Positions 23,963 to 32,425 of a stretch of 64,000 nucleotides of DNA are shown here, in pieces (position 1 is the stretch's first letter; each line of letters begins with the position of its first letter). Source of the DNA: an uncultured Clostridium sp. (GTDB lineage Bacteria > Bacillota > Clostridia > Lachnospirales > Lachnospiraceae); NCBI GenBank assembly GCA_900549235.1, contig URNT01000013.1, forward strand, positions 23,355-87,354. The letters are read 5' to 3'. The translations under genes were made by a program, and so were the position numbers. Under the pieces are notes generated by a model. The model saw only the letters and a list, made by a program, of their open reading frames with translations. It ran no database searches and was not told the DNA's origin.

Positions 23963-26176
23963 TTACTTATCCTCCGGCGCAAACCTGTCATAGGCGGACA
24001 GGTCGTAGGGTTCCCCGATCTTTTCCTTTAACAGATCCCTTAAGGCAAAGTTTGATTTGCGGAGGGTGAGATTGGGGTTGTAATAGGGGTCTCCATTTTT
24101 TATAATGTCAGGCCATTTCTTTATGAAAATGGCTACCTCACGATTAAAGCGGGCTACCTTCTCCGGTGTGTCCTCCAGTCCTCTGGACTTGGATTCATAA
24201 TGGTAAAGACAGGCATAAGGGGCATATACTACCAGCTTTCCCAAAGCCCGGACTTTCATGCAGTAATCAATATCGTTAAATGCCACAGCCAGCTCCTCGC
24301 TGAGCCCGCCTGCCGCCTCAAAGACTGATTTCTTTGTCATAAGGCAGGCAGCCGTCACCGCGCTGTAGTCCTGGGCGCACATAGCCCGGTGGAAATAGCT
24401 GTTTTCCGCCTTGTGAAGGCCGATAAAGGTATGACCCGCGATGCCGCCAAAACCTACCACCACTCCGGCGTGCTGGATCGTATCGTCCGCGTACAAAAGC
24501 CTGGCTCCCGCGATACCTACATCCTCACGCTGGCAGAAGCCTAACATCTCCCGGATGCTGTCAGGCTCCAAAAGCTCTGTATCATTGTTTAACAAAAGGA
24601 GATAGTCTCCTTTTGCAAAGCCAGCTCCAAAATTGTTGATGGCAGAATAATTAAAGCCCTTTTCCCAGGTGACAACGCGGAAATTGGGATGCTCCGCCTG
24701 CATTTTCTTATAATAGTCAAAGGTCTCCGGCTGGGTGCTGTTATTTTCCACGATGATAAATTCCAGATTCTGGTAAGTAGACCGTTCCATCAGAGAACGG
24801 ACACACAGATCCAGATCCCGGCTGTGATCCTTGTTAGGGATAATCACCGATACAAGGGGTTCGCCCTGTATTTTAAATACCGTATGGTAAATGCCGTAAT
24901 CCACGCCCTTTTCCACCCGCTCTGCCTGGATGCCCATGCGCTCATAGTGGGCCATAATGGCCCTGGAGCCGGCCTCAAAAGCGTACATCTTGCTCTCCGG
25001 GTTGCTGGCGGTAGAGTCCTGATGACAGCGCCAGTGATATAATACCTTCGGAATATGAAGGATCTGCCTGGCCTGTTCTGTGCATCGGAAAATGAAATCG
25101 TAATCCTGGGCGCCGTCAAATTCCTGGCGGAAGCCTCCCACCCGGTTTAACAGTTCCTTTTTTACTACAAACAGATGGCAGATATAGTTTACGCTGGTAA
25201 GCAGATCTCCATTGAAATCCGGCTTAAAATGAGGATCAAACAATGCTTTTCCGTCCATATCCAGCTTATCCTCGTCGGAATAAAGGACGTCGCAGTCCGG
25301 ATTTTCATTGATGGCCTTTGCCACCTCATAAAAGGCGTGGGGAGGAATGGTATCGTCATGATCTGCCAGAATAACAAAATCACCCCGGGCCATTTCCAGA
25401 GCGGCGTTTGTATTGCCGGAGATGCCGCGGTTGGCTCCTAATATCTCATAACGGATCCTCTCATCCCGGTCCGCGTATTTCCTTAAAATCCGTTCCAGTC
25501 CCTGACCTCTGGGGCTTCCGTCCGCGATGCAGACCTCCCAGTTGGTGTAGGTCTGATCCATAATGGAATCCAGCATTTCCTTCAGGTAGCGCTCCGGTGT
25601 CTTGTAGGCCGGAATCACCACAGAAAGAAGGGGCTCACAGGGAAATACGGTCTTTCTCTGGGCCTCCAGTTCCTCCTGGGAGGGTTTTGTCAGCTCATAC
25701 CATTCGCCGTAATCGTAATCATTGTCAAGTCCCTGGAGCTTGTGCTTTGATTTTAAAACCAGGGCCTTCAGCCCATGCTCCTTCCAGAAATCAAGGGCCA
25801 CATGAACTGTTTCCATATTCATCAGATCCCGGATCTTTTCCATCCTTTTATGAGCCACACTGGCACGCTTGGCGATCAGCTCCTCATTGAATTTGATCTT
25901 AGCCTGCCTGCCCTCACAGCGGATCAGCAGCCAATAGCTTTTCCCCCTCTCATAGGGGAACTGGATGTCAAAGCCGAATTCCTGTTCTGCCGTCTTTTTA
26001 AAATAAATCTGGCTTACATCATCCCGCCTGGTGGACACATACTTAAACTTGACCGGCTGGCGCTTCTCATCCTCTACCCGGAAGGTGGCGCGGCTCTGGG
26101 GAGAACGTCCGATGGCCCAGCCATTTAAGGTAATGGAATTTTCCCGGATCCGCACCACATCTATCTTGTATTTCAT
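23963..26176 (-). CDS. Two-domain glycosyltransferase (tandem GT2 domains)
   Basis: A 737-residue protein. Residues 1-110 form a beta-rich N-terminal domain common to this group. A first GT-A domain runs from about 160 to 400, with LLSVVIPAYKTPERYL, VCIADGSPRG, ILADHDDTIP and DVLYSDEDKLD. A second runs from about 440 to 680, with VSVIIPNKDHSRDLDLC, IIVENNSTQP and LLLLNNDTELL. Both DxD-type metal motifs are present, so both domains may be active and add two sugars in sequence. The ATG overlaps the stop of the preceding GT2 gene (ATGA, 26173-26176), which indicates translational coupling. Donor and acceptor unknown. Confidence 0.88.
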   Translation of the reverse strand: MKYKIDVVRIRENSITLNGWAIGRSPQSRATFRVEDEKRQPVKFKYVSTRRDDVSQIYFKKTAEQEFGFDIQFPYERGKSYWLLIRCEGRQAKIKFNEELIAKRASVAHKRMEKIRDLMNMETVHVALDFWKEHGLKALVLKSKHKLQGLDNDYDYGEWYELTKPSQEELEAQRKTVFPCEPLLSVVIPAYKTPERYLKEMLDSIMDQTYTNWEVCIADGSPRGQGLERILRKYADRDERIRYEILGANRGISGNTNAALEMARGDFVILADHDDTIPPHAFYEVAKAINENPDCDVLYSDEDKLDMDGKALFDPHFKPDFNGDLLTSVNYICHLFVVKKELLNRVGGFRQEFDGAQDYDFIFRCTEQARQILHIPKVLYHWRCHQDSTASNPESKMYAFEAGSRAIMAHYERMGIQAERVEKGVDYGIYHTVFKIQGEPLVSVIIPNKDHSRDLDLCVRSLMERSTYQNLEFIIVENNSTQPETFDYYKKMQAEHPNFRVVTWEKGFNYSAINNFGAGFAKGDYLLLLNNDTELLEPDSIREMLGFCQREDVGIAGARLLYADDTIQHAGVVVGFGGIAGHTFIGLHKAENSYFHRAMCAQDYSAVTAACLMTKKSVFEAAGGLSEELAVAFNDIDYCMKVRALGKLVVYAPYACLYHYESKSRGLEDTPEKVARFNREVAIFIKKWPDIIKNGDPYYNPNLTLRKSNFALRDLLKEKIGEPYDLSAYDRFAPEDK

Positions 26177-27153
26177 TCCTCTGCACCGCCCTTATCTTCA
26201 AAATTAATCCGCTCCTCCTCGATGACAAGAGGACGCTTCATCACGCGCTGATTGATGCTCATAATATATTCCCCTAAAAAGCCGATGAAAAACAGCTGCA
26301 CAGAGCCTAAAAAGAGCATACCGATCAGCATAGGCGCCATCCCGGCCGGAAAACGGTCCCACCAGATCAGCTTCATCACCAGATACACCAGAGCTACCAG
26401 CATACTGAGCACAGCACAAATGCTTCCAAATATGGTAGCCAGGCGGAGACCCGCCTTGGTATAGGAGGTGACGCTTAACATGGCAGCGTCATAGAGGCGG
26501 TAGAAATTGTTATGGGTCTTTCCCGCCCGGCGCTTAGGCTGCTCGTAGGGAATCTCCTTGCGCTTATAGCCAAGCTCCGCCACAATGCCGCGAAGGAAGG
26601 GAGTGGGATCGTCCAGATTTCTCAGCACCTCAATAAACTCTCTGTCGTACAGGCCGGAGCCGGTAAAATGCTCGATCTGTTCTACGTCAGACAGCTTTTT
26701 GATGGTTTTGTAATAACAGCTTCTAAGCCAGTACATCACCGGATTTTCCCGGCTGCTGGTTTTGATGCCGATCACGATCTTATAGCCCTTTTCCCACTCC
26801 CGGACATACTTGGGGATCATTTCCACCGGATCCTGGAAATCGGCTACCATCTCAATGACGCAGTCGCCGGTAACCTGAAGCATCCCGTAATAGGGGGAAT
26901 TAAACTGACCGAAATTGCGGGCATTGAAAATAGCCTTGATCCTGGGATTTTCCCGGCAGAGCCCCCGGATAATGTCCCGGGTACCGTCTGTGGAGTCATT
27001 ATCAATAAATACAAGCTCATAGTCATACTGGGGCAGCTCCCGTTCAAGGATCTCTGTCACTGCCTGGCTGATGGGCCCTGCATTCTCTGCTTCATTATAG
27101 CAGGGAATCAATACACTGATCTTCTTCATGTTCCTTTTTACTTCTTTCTTCAT
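26173..27153 (-). CDS. Membrane GT2 glycosyltransferase (DPM1/GtrB-like)
   Basis: A 326-residue GT2 enzyme related to polyprenyl-phosphate glycosyltransferases such as GtrB and ArnC. Seen are ISVLIPCYNEAENAGP, VFIDNDSTDGTRDI, a metal motif in MVADFQDPVEMIP and two C-terminal transmembrane helices (about 232-258 and 268-292). It probably makes a polyprenyl-phosphate sugar that a flippase and membrane transferase use to decorate the glycan; no such partner is visible here. The start at 27153 overlaps the stop of the epimerase gene as ATGA. An ATG eight codons later with AAGGA upstream is an alternative start. Confidence 0.85.
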   Translation of the reverse strand: MKKEVKRNMKKISVLIPCYNEAENAGPISQAVTEILERELPQYDYELVFIDNDSTDGTRDIIRGLCRENPRIKAIFNARNFGQFNSPYYGMLQVTGDCVIEMVADFQDPVEMIPKYVREWEKGYKIVIGIKTSSRENPVMYWLRSCYYKTIKKLSDVEQIEHFTGSGLYDREFIEVLRNLDDPTPFLRGIVAELGYKRKEIPYEQPKRRAGKTHNNFYRLYDAAMLSVTSYTKAGLRLATIFGSICAVLSMLVALVYLVMKLIWWDRFPAGMAPMLIGMLFLGSVQLFFIGFLGEYIMSINQRVMKRPLVIEEERINFEDKGGAEE

Positions 27154-28082
27154 TGTTGTTGACTTTCCAGCATCCTCCGCATCCCGTCTTTAAAGGAATA
27201 GGCCTCCTGAAAGCCGGTGAGCTCCTCTAAGCGGGCCACATCCGGCCGCACATCCAGAGCCCCTTCCTTTGCCTGGACGAAGGTGCCGTATTCCAGGCTT
27301 CCCTTCCTTCCTGTCAGCTCGTGGATTTCCTCCACAAAGGAGCGAAGAGGCCTTGTGTCCCGGCCCGCAATATTTACTATGCCGGAAAATGGCTCCTTTT
27401 CATCCGCCAGGCGTTCCATGCCCTTCTGATACAGCCGGAACACTGCCTGCACCGCATCCTCAATATACATAAAATTCCACTGATGGCGGCAGGCGCTTAA
27501 GGAGACGGTCTTTCCTTCCGGCAGCTCCCGCGCCAAGGTGGAGATAATGGACCAGGGGTGGTCTCCGGGGCCGTAAACACTGAAAAAGCGCAGGTGATAA
27601 TAATCCATAGAGCACTCCCTGCAAAGAGGAGCGGCCTTCTGGTAGAATTTCCACTTGGCTTTTCCGTACTGGTTCACCGGTCGGCAGTCCGCGTCTTCCC
27701 GCATCATCCCCTCCTGGATCCCGTACTCCACCCGGGAGCCGGCATCCATAAAGATCCGGCAGCCAAGGGCAGCCGCTGCGCGGACGCACTTAAGGGACGC
27801 AGCTACGTTGGCCGCCTGCACCGCGGGAGAGTCGATCTCCTCACGGTTGACGCCGCCCCAGGCAAAATGAAAGAAGCCGTCTGCAGAGCCGATCTCATCC
27901 ACGCAGTCTGAAACCTGCTCCAGGGCGCAGGGAATAACCTTCAGATTTTCATGGACCGGAAGGGCCTTCAGATGGGCAGAGCCGGGACGCACCAGGGCGA
28001 AAACCCTGGCTCCCTGCTCTAAAAATAAACGGGCCAGATTGCTGCCGATAAAACCGGTGGCCCCTGTGATCACAATCCTCAT
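27150..28082 (-). CDS. NAD(P)-dependent epimerase/dehydratase (SDR) of sugar biosynthesis
   Basis: A 310-residue extended short-chain dehydrogenase. The nucleotide-binding motif is VITGATGFIGSNLARLF. The catalytic Tyr/Lys pair lies in VNQYGKAKWKF (YxxxK). A FSVYGPGDHPWS segment is typical of NDP-sugar epimerases, reductases and dehydratases. It is similar in design to a second SDR in the operon (29281-30186), including the shared YGPGDHPWS motif, so the two probably act on related keto-sugar intermediates, one perhaps reducing what the other prepares. It is coupled by ATGA overlap to the downstream GT2 gene. Confidence 0.87.
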   Translation of the reverse strand: MRIVITGATGFIGSNLARLFLEQGARVFALVRPGSAHLKALPVHENLKVIPCALEQVSDCVDEIGSADGFFHFAWGGVNREEIDSPAVQAANVAASLKCVRAAAALGCRIFMDAGSRVEYGIQEGMMREDADCRPVNQYGKAKWKFYQKAAPLCRECSMDYYHLRFFSVYGPGDHPWSIISTLARELPEGKTVSLSACRHQWNFMYIEDAVQAVFRLYQKGMERLADEKEPFSGIVNIAGRDTRPLRSFVEEIHELTGRKGSLEYGTFVQAKEGALDVRPDVARLEELTGFQEAYSFKDGMRRMLESQQQ

Positions 28083-28094
28083 ACAGCAGCCTCC

Positions 28095-29228
28095 TTATAC
28101 CAGCTCCAGGTGGTTGGAGCGCATGGCACGGATCTCCACATCCTTCCCGAAGCGCTCACGGATGATCCCTGCAATCTCGTCGGTGTAGCCGGGAGCGGTG
28201 ATCACGATGGCGTCCACCGGATCCTCCTTAAAATGCTCCGGCCCTACGATAGGCAGATGGGAGGACGGGGCAAATTTCCCCTGCTTAAAGGGAGCAGAGT
28301 CAATGATATAGCAGGCCTTTTCTCCCAGCTCCGTAGTAGCCGCCAGGGTAAAGCCCTGATGACTGGCCCCCCAGATGGCCACTCTCTTGTCGTGAGCCTC
28401 CAGATACTGTATATAGATTTCCATTTCCCGGCGAAGGCCCACATAGCAGTCAAATAAATTGACCGCATCCATCTGGGGGCGCTTCTTTACGATCACAGAA
28501 AGAGTATCCCGGTTAATGACCTCACATTCTTCCGCCATAAAGCCATTGCGCTCTAATAAAGGCAGAAGAGTGTCAAAGGTATAATAGGCGATATGATCCC
28601 GGATCAGCTCGTAATAGCTGCTGTTGTCCATAATGTATTCAAAGCTGGGAACGGTAATCAGCCCCATGGCGTCATCCTCCAGGTTCCGGTAGATGGCCTG
28701 GAGCATGGTATTTGGATCCGGCTGGTGCTCCAGGAAATTAAAGGATAAAAATACGTCGTAAAGGCCTCCCGGAAACTTCGTGTCCCTGCTTTCCGTAAAG
28801 CCCTGGGTAACAGAAAGCCCCTGAGCCCTGGCAAGCTCCACCAGTTTTTTATCATGCTCGATCCCGTGGGCCTCCACCGGAAATTCAGACAGCACCTTTA
28901 AAAACTCCCCCTGTCCGCATCCCACCTCTATAAACCGCTTCCCTTCCAGATGATAGGTTTCGATGAGGTGCTTATACTGGCTCCTGCGAAGCTCCGTCAT
29001 GGTCTTTGAAAAGCCTCCGGCCCGGATCACATCCCGGTAATAGTCCACCGGCTCACAGTCAAACTGAACCAGACCGCAGCCCATACACTGGCACAGATCC
29101 AGGGTCATGCCCTGATCCCTGTCAAGGGTTTCCGCCTCCGGCATATGCTGGGCAGAAGCCGGCATATTATCTAAGGTAAGCAGCGGCGTCTCCCAAAGTG
29201 GGGCCCCGCAGGCAATACAATGCTTCAT
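28095..29228 (-). CDS. Sugar C-methyltransferase (zinc-binding N-terminus, SAM methyltransferase)
   Basis: A 377-residue enzyme with the three-part design of NDP-hexose C-methyltransferases. An N-terminal zinc-binding domain (CIACGAP ... CQCMGCGLVQ, PF08421-type) comes first. The central SAM-binding domain has FIEVGCGQGEFLKVL (about 100-114) and LSFNFLEHQPDP. A C-terminal domain (PF08484-type) has VAIWGASHQGF. Relatives such as TylCIII methylate C3 of a 4-keto-6-deoxysugar. With a thiamine-diphosphate enzyme and two SDRs in the same operon, a branched-chain deoxysugar is a reasonable inference. The 4,6-dehydratase and nucleotidyltransferase that would supply the substrate are not in this window. 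Confidence 0.85.
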   Translation of the reverse strand: MKHCIACGAPLWETPLLTLDNMPASAQHMPEAETLDRDQGMTLDLCQCMGCGLVQFDCEPVDYYRDVIRAGGFSKTMTELRRSQYKHLIETYHLEGKRFIEVGCGQGEFLKVLSEFPVEAHGIEHDKKLVELARAQGLSVTQGFTESRDTKFPGGLYDVFLSFNFLEHQPDPNTMLQAIYRNLEDDAMGLITVPSFEYIMDNSSYYELIRDHIAYYTFDTLLPLLERNGFMAEECEVINRDTLSVIVKKRPQMDAVNLFDCYVGLRREMEIYIQYLEAHDKRVAIWGASHQGFTLAATTELGEKACYIIDSAPFKQGKFAPSSHLPIVGPEHFKEDPVDAIVITAPGYTDEIAGIIRERFGKDVEIRAMRSNHLELV

Positions 29229-29280
29229 AGTTGATTCTCCTTTTCATTGGGCGCAGTCTGAAAATGACTCCGGCGCGCCC

Positions 29281-30186
29281 TTATCTGGCTGCTATCAGCC
29301 GCCGGATCCCTTCTTCAAATGGGATTTCCTGGCGAAAGCCCACAGCAGCCCTCAGCCGGCTAAGGTCCGGCACCAGAGAGACCGCTCCTTCCGCGTTTGG
29401 GGGGCGGCTGCCGAAGCGGCAGCTTCCCTTTCTTCCGCAGAGCTCATAGAGTTCTTCTATATAATCCCGCAGCGGACGGGTGTCTTCTCCTGCCACATTA
29501 TACACGCCAGCCGGCACTTTGCCAAGAAGAAGTTGCACCAGGACCCTGGCGGCCTCTGTTACATAGAGGAAATTCCAGAGCTGGGTACAGGGCCCCATTT
29601 CCATCAGTCCTCCCTTTAAAAATGTATCCACACAGGTGGAAATCAAGGACCAGGGATGGTCTCCCGGCCCGTATACGCTGAATACTCTGGCGTGGATATA
29701 CTCCACTCCCAAGGCCTCTGCCGCCTCTGCTGCCTGGCGGCATACCTTTAATTTATTCTTTCCATATTCTGATACGGGATGGCACTCCATATCCTCCCTC
29801 ATGGGCTCCGCAGAAATCCCATACTCTGCCTGGGAGCCGGTAAAAAGAAAGCGTCCGCAGCCCAGACGGGCGGCAGCCTTAAGGGCCTCCATAGCATAGC
29901 CGATATTTTTTGCCTGAAGCTCCGGGTTCTGGCGGTTGACGCTTCCGGCCCCCTCCCACCCCATGTGGAGCCAATGGGTGGGGGACGGAGCGCCCTCAGG
30001 CAGAGCAAGCTCTCCTATGTCCTTTAAGCTGCTGGGGAGAATGGTGACGCCGGGAAGTTTGGCCAGGACCTCCCGCCCCGGCGAATCGGGCCTGACAACT
30101 GCCAGAACCTGACAGCCCTCCTTTAACAGCCCCTCTGTCACCGCCCTTCCGATAAAGCTGGTGGCACCTGTTACGATTACCCTCAT
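29281..30186 (-). CDS. NAD(P)-dependent epimerase/dehydratase (SDR), second copy type
   Basis: A 301-residue extended SDR with VIVTGATSFIGRAVTE, the YxxxK pair in VSEYGKNKLKV and the FSVYGPGDHPWS motif shared with the other SDR of the locus. The ATG at 30186 is preceded by GAGGTG at good spacing; a GTG three codons earlier is possible. It lies 11 bases after the stop of the thiamine-diphosphate enzyme and 52 bases before the C-methyltransferase gene. Likely role: reduction or epimerisation of a branched keto-sugar nucleotide. The two SDRs are similar enough to suggest an old duplication followed by specialisation. Confidence 0.86.
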   Translation of the reverse strand: MRVIVTGATSFIGRAVTEGLLKEGCQVLAVVRPDSPGREVLAKLPGVTILPSSLKDIGELALPEGAPSPTHWLHMGWEGAGSVNRQNPELQAKNIGYAMEALKAAARLGCGRFLFTGSQAEYGISAEPMREDMECHPVSEYGKNKLKVCRQAAEAAEALGVEYIHARVFSVYGPGDHPWSLISTCVDTFLKGGLMEMGPCTQLWNFLYVTEAARVLVQLLLGKVPAGVYNVAGEDTRPLRDYIEELYELCGRKGSCRFGSRPPNAEGAVSLVPDLSRLRAAVGFRQEIPFEEGIRRLIAAR

Positions 30187-30197
30187 GCTCTGCACCT

Positions 30198-32168
30198 CTA
30201 CTCCCTGATCCTGGGTATAATCATATTTTCATCCATCTCCTCCTCCGGAAGGAAGGGAGCCAGATCTTCCAGAGGCGGCGATACCAGCGTACCGTCGGTC
30301 AGGCGCTTGGCCGAGGATTTGGGCTCAAAATTCTGATCGGTAGAAACCAGCACCTCACAGATCACAGGCCCTTCCATAGCCAGGGTCTGGTTCACTGCTG
30401 CCGCCAGTTCACTGTTGTGCTCTGCCCGCAGGTAGGGATAGCCGTAAGCCGCCGCCAGCTTCTCCATATCCGGGAAGCTCAGGTCATAGCTGTCTGAGCC
30501 GACTCCTACCAAAGGCTCGCCGAAGAAATTCTTCTGGGTCTGGCGGATGGAATGATAGCCGCCATTGTTAATGAGGAAGATCTTGATGCCCATCCGATGG
30601 TGGATGATGGTCTGAAGCTCCTGAAGGTTCATCTGGATGCTTCCGTCTCCAGTAATCAGAATTACATCGTCTCCCTCTCTGTTTCCGTCCTGGCTGTAGC
30701 GCTCTTCCTTTCTGGAGGCGCACCAGGCGCCGATAGCTGCCGGAAGGTCATAGCCCATGGAGGCAATAGCAGAATTGGTGATAAAGCGCTGGCCCTTTTT
30801 GATGGGGTAGGCATGTCCCCCTACCACGCAGGCAGAGCCATTTCCTACTACGGTGATCTGCCCCTCCTTCGCCTGGTCTCCGATGGCACCAATGAGGGCG
30901 TATACATTGGCCGGCTCCGTCTCTCCTGCTTCCAGATGCTTTGGCCTGATAACCGGGTAACGCTCCTTCCACATGGCACAGGTCTCGTTCCAGGTCAGGT
31001 CACGGAGGCCCTTTCCGCCGTCAAAGAGGTGGCCGCGTCCTTCCTCCTTTAAAATCACATCCAGCTGCGCCTCTAACTGATTCAAAAGATCCTTCGCATC
31101 TGCGTGTACCTTCATATCACAGTGAACGGAGGGCTTCTTTAATTCTTCCTCGTCAATATCATTTACGATCACATAGGCTTCCCTTGCCCAGGTCTTATAA
31201 TTATAGCCCACCTGGCGGATACTTAAGCGGCTTCCGATGGAAAGCACCAGGCTGCTGTTCTGGATGGCAAAGTTTCCGGGGCGGTCTCCCATATTTCCGG
31301 CCCGGCCCACATAAAGAGGATGAGTATCCCAGATACAGTCCTCACTGTCCCAGCCTGTGATCACAGGGATCCCCAGCTTCTCAGCCACCCGGATCAATAC
31401 GTCGTGAGCCCCTGCCAGGCGGATGCCGTTTCCCGCGTTGATGACAGGGCGGGGGGATTTTATTATCTTTTCGAGAATCTCTCTGGCTGTCTCAGGGGAC
31501 ACAGCAGGCGGCAGCTTCTGGCGGAGTTCTCCCTTTCCTGCCTCATCTTCCCGGATCCGGCAGCTGCTCTCCCCGGCCCAGCCGTCTCCTCCCGCCTCAT
31601 AATCCGCCGGGTCAAAGCCTGCCAGCTCCTCTGTCTCTACAAAGGCCCCCTGTACATTTAAGGGAATATCCAGCCAGCAGGGGCCGGGACGGCCGGAGGC
31701 AGCCAGATAGATGGCCTTTTCCAGGCAGTAACGGATCCTTAAGGGGTCGATAACCATCTCGGAATACTTGGTCATACAGCTGATAGCCTTACAGATGTCA
31801 AACTCCTGATCTCCCATAGCGCGGATACCGGTGCCGGACCATCTGGCGGTGGTATCGTAGCGCACCTGGCCGGAAAGCACCAGCATGGGGATGGAATCCA
31901 GCCAGCCTCCTACTACGCCTGTAATAGCGTTGGTGCCTCCCGGGCCGGTGGTGACGCACAGGGCGGCCATCCGGTTATGGATCCTGGCGTAGCTTTCTGC
32001 CGCCATGGCGCTGGCCTGCTCGTGATGGTTGTAGATACAGGACAGTCCCGGTTCATGTCCCAAGGCGTCATTTAAGTGCATGGCTCCGCCTCCGGTGACG
32101 GTAAATACCTGGCAGATCCCAGCCCGGGCCAGACTGGAGGCAATATAGTTGGATACTTTCATTTTCAT
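30198..32168 (-). CDS. Thiamine-diphosphate-dependent enzyme, acetolactate-synthase-like
   Basis: A 656-residue ThDP enzyme, longer than typical acetolactate synthase (about 570). The N-terminal PYR domain has FTVTGGGAMHLND and the activating Glu in NHHEQASAMAAE (about residue 51). The central domain is DHS-like. The C-terminal PP domain has the GDGSIQMNLQE...INNGG cofactor motif. Extra length comes from insertions near residues 175-215 and 495-510. Its place beside a sugar C-methyltransferase and two SDRs, and the absence of an ilvN-type subunit, argue against amino-acid synthesis. It may be a YerE-like enzyme that adds a two-carbon branch to a 4-keto sugar. AAAAGGAGAACGGCCC precedes the ATG. 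It is the first gene of the operon. Confidence 0.82.
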   Translation of the reverse strand: MKMKVSNYIASSLARAGICQVFTVTGGGAMHLNDALGHEPGLSCIYNHHEQASAMAAESYARIHNRMAALCVTTGPGGTNAITGVVGGWLDSIPMLVLSGQVRYDTTARWSGTGIRAMGDQEFDICKAISCMTKYSEMVIDPLRIRYCLEKAIYLAASGRPGPCWLDIPLNVQGAFVETEELAGFDPADYEAGGDGWAGESSCRIREDEAGKGELRQKLPPAVSPETAREILEKIIKSPRPVINAGNGIRLAGAHDVLIRVAEKLGIPVITGWDSEDCIWDTHPLYVGRAGNMGDRPGNFAIQNSSLVLSIGSRLSIRQVGYNYKTWAREAYVIVNDIDEEELKKPSVHCDMKVHADAKDLLNQLEAQLDVILKEEGRGHLFDGGKGLRDLTWNETCAMWKERYPVIRPKHLEAGETEPANVYALIGAIGDQAKEGQITVVGNGSACVVGGHAYPIKKGQRFITNSAIASMGYDLPAAIGAWCASRKEERYSQDGNREGDDVILITGDGSIQMNLQELQTIIHHRMGIKIFLINNGGYHSIRQTQKNFFGEPLVGVGSDSYDLSFPDMEKLAAAYGYPYLRAEHNSELAAAVNQTLAMEGPVICEVLVSTDQNFEPKSSAKRLTDGTLVSPPLEDLAPFLPEEEMDENMIIPRIRE

Positions 32169-32347
32169 GGGCCGTTCTCCTTTTTTTCATATAAATACGA
32201 AAACACATTTTAATAACTATAGGGAGTATATCATAAATACCCCAAAAATAATACTGTCTTTTCTCTTACAAAAGGGGTCCCCCATAAGCCCCCACACTCT
32301 TCCAGAACTTCCAGAAACCATCACTAGATTTCCCGGATGCCCTTCGC

Positions 32348-32353
32348 TATAAT
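32348..32353 (+). promoter_or_regulatory. -10 element for the 32.4-kb wall-binding gene
   Basis: Perfect TATAAT with a weak -35 (TAGATT) 17 bases upstream. It gives a leader of about 65 bases. The 257-bp divergent gap 32169-32425 otherwise holds an AT-rich stretch with no clear site for the opposing operon. Confidence 0.4.
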
Positions 32354-32425
32354 GACCCATGTAATGCAACAACGGATCTTCGGCCACCAACAACCACACA
32401 TTTTCAAAAGGAGAGAACAAATATT

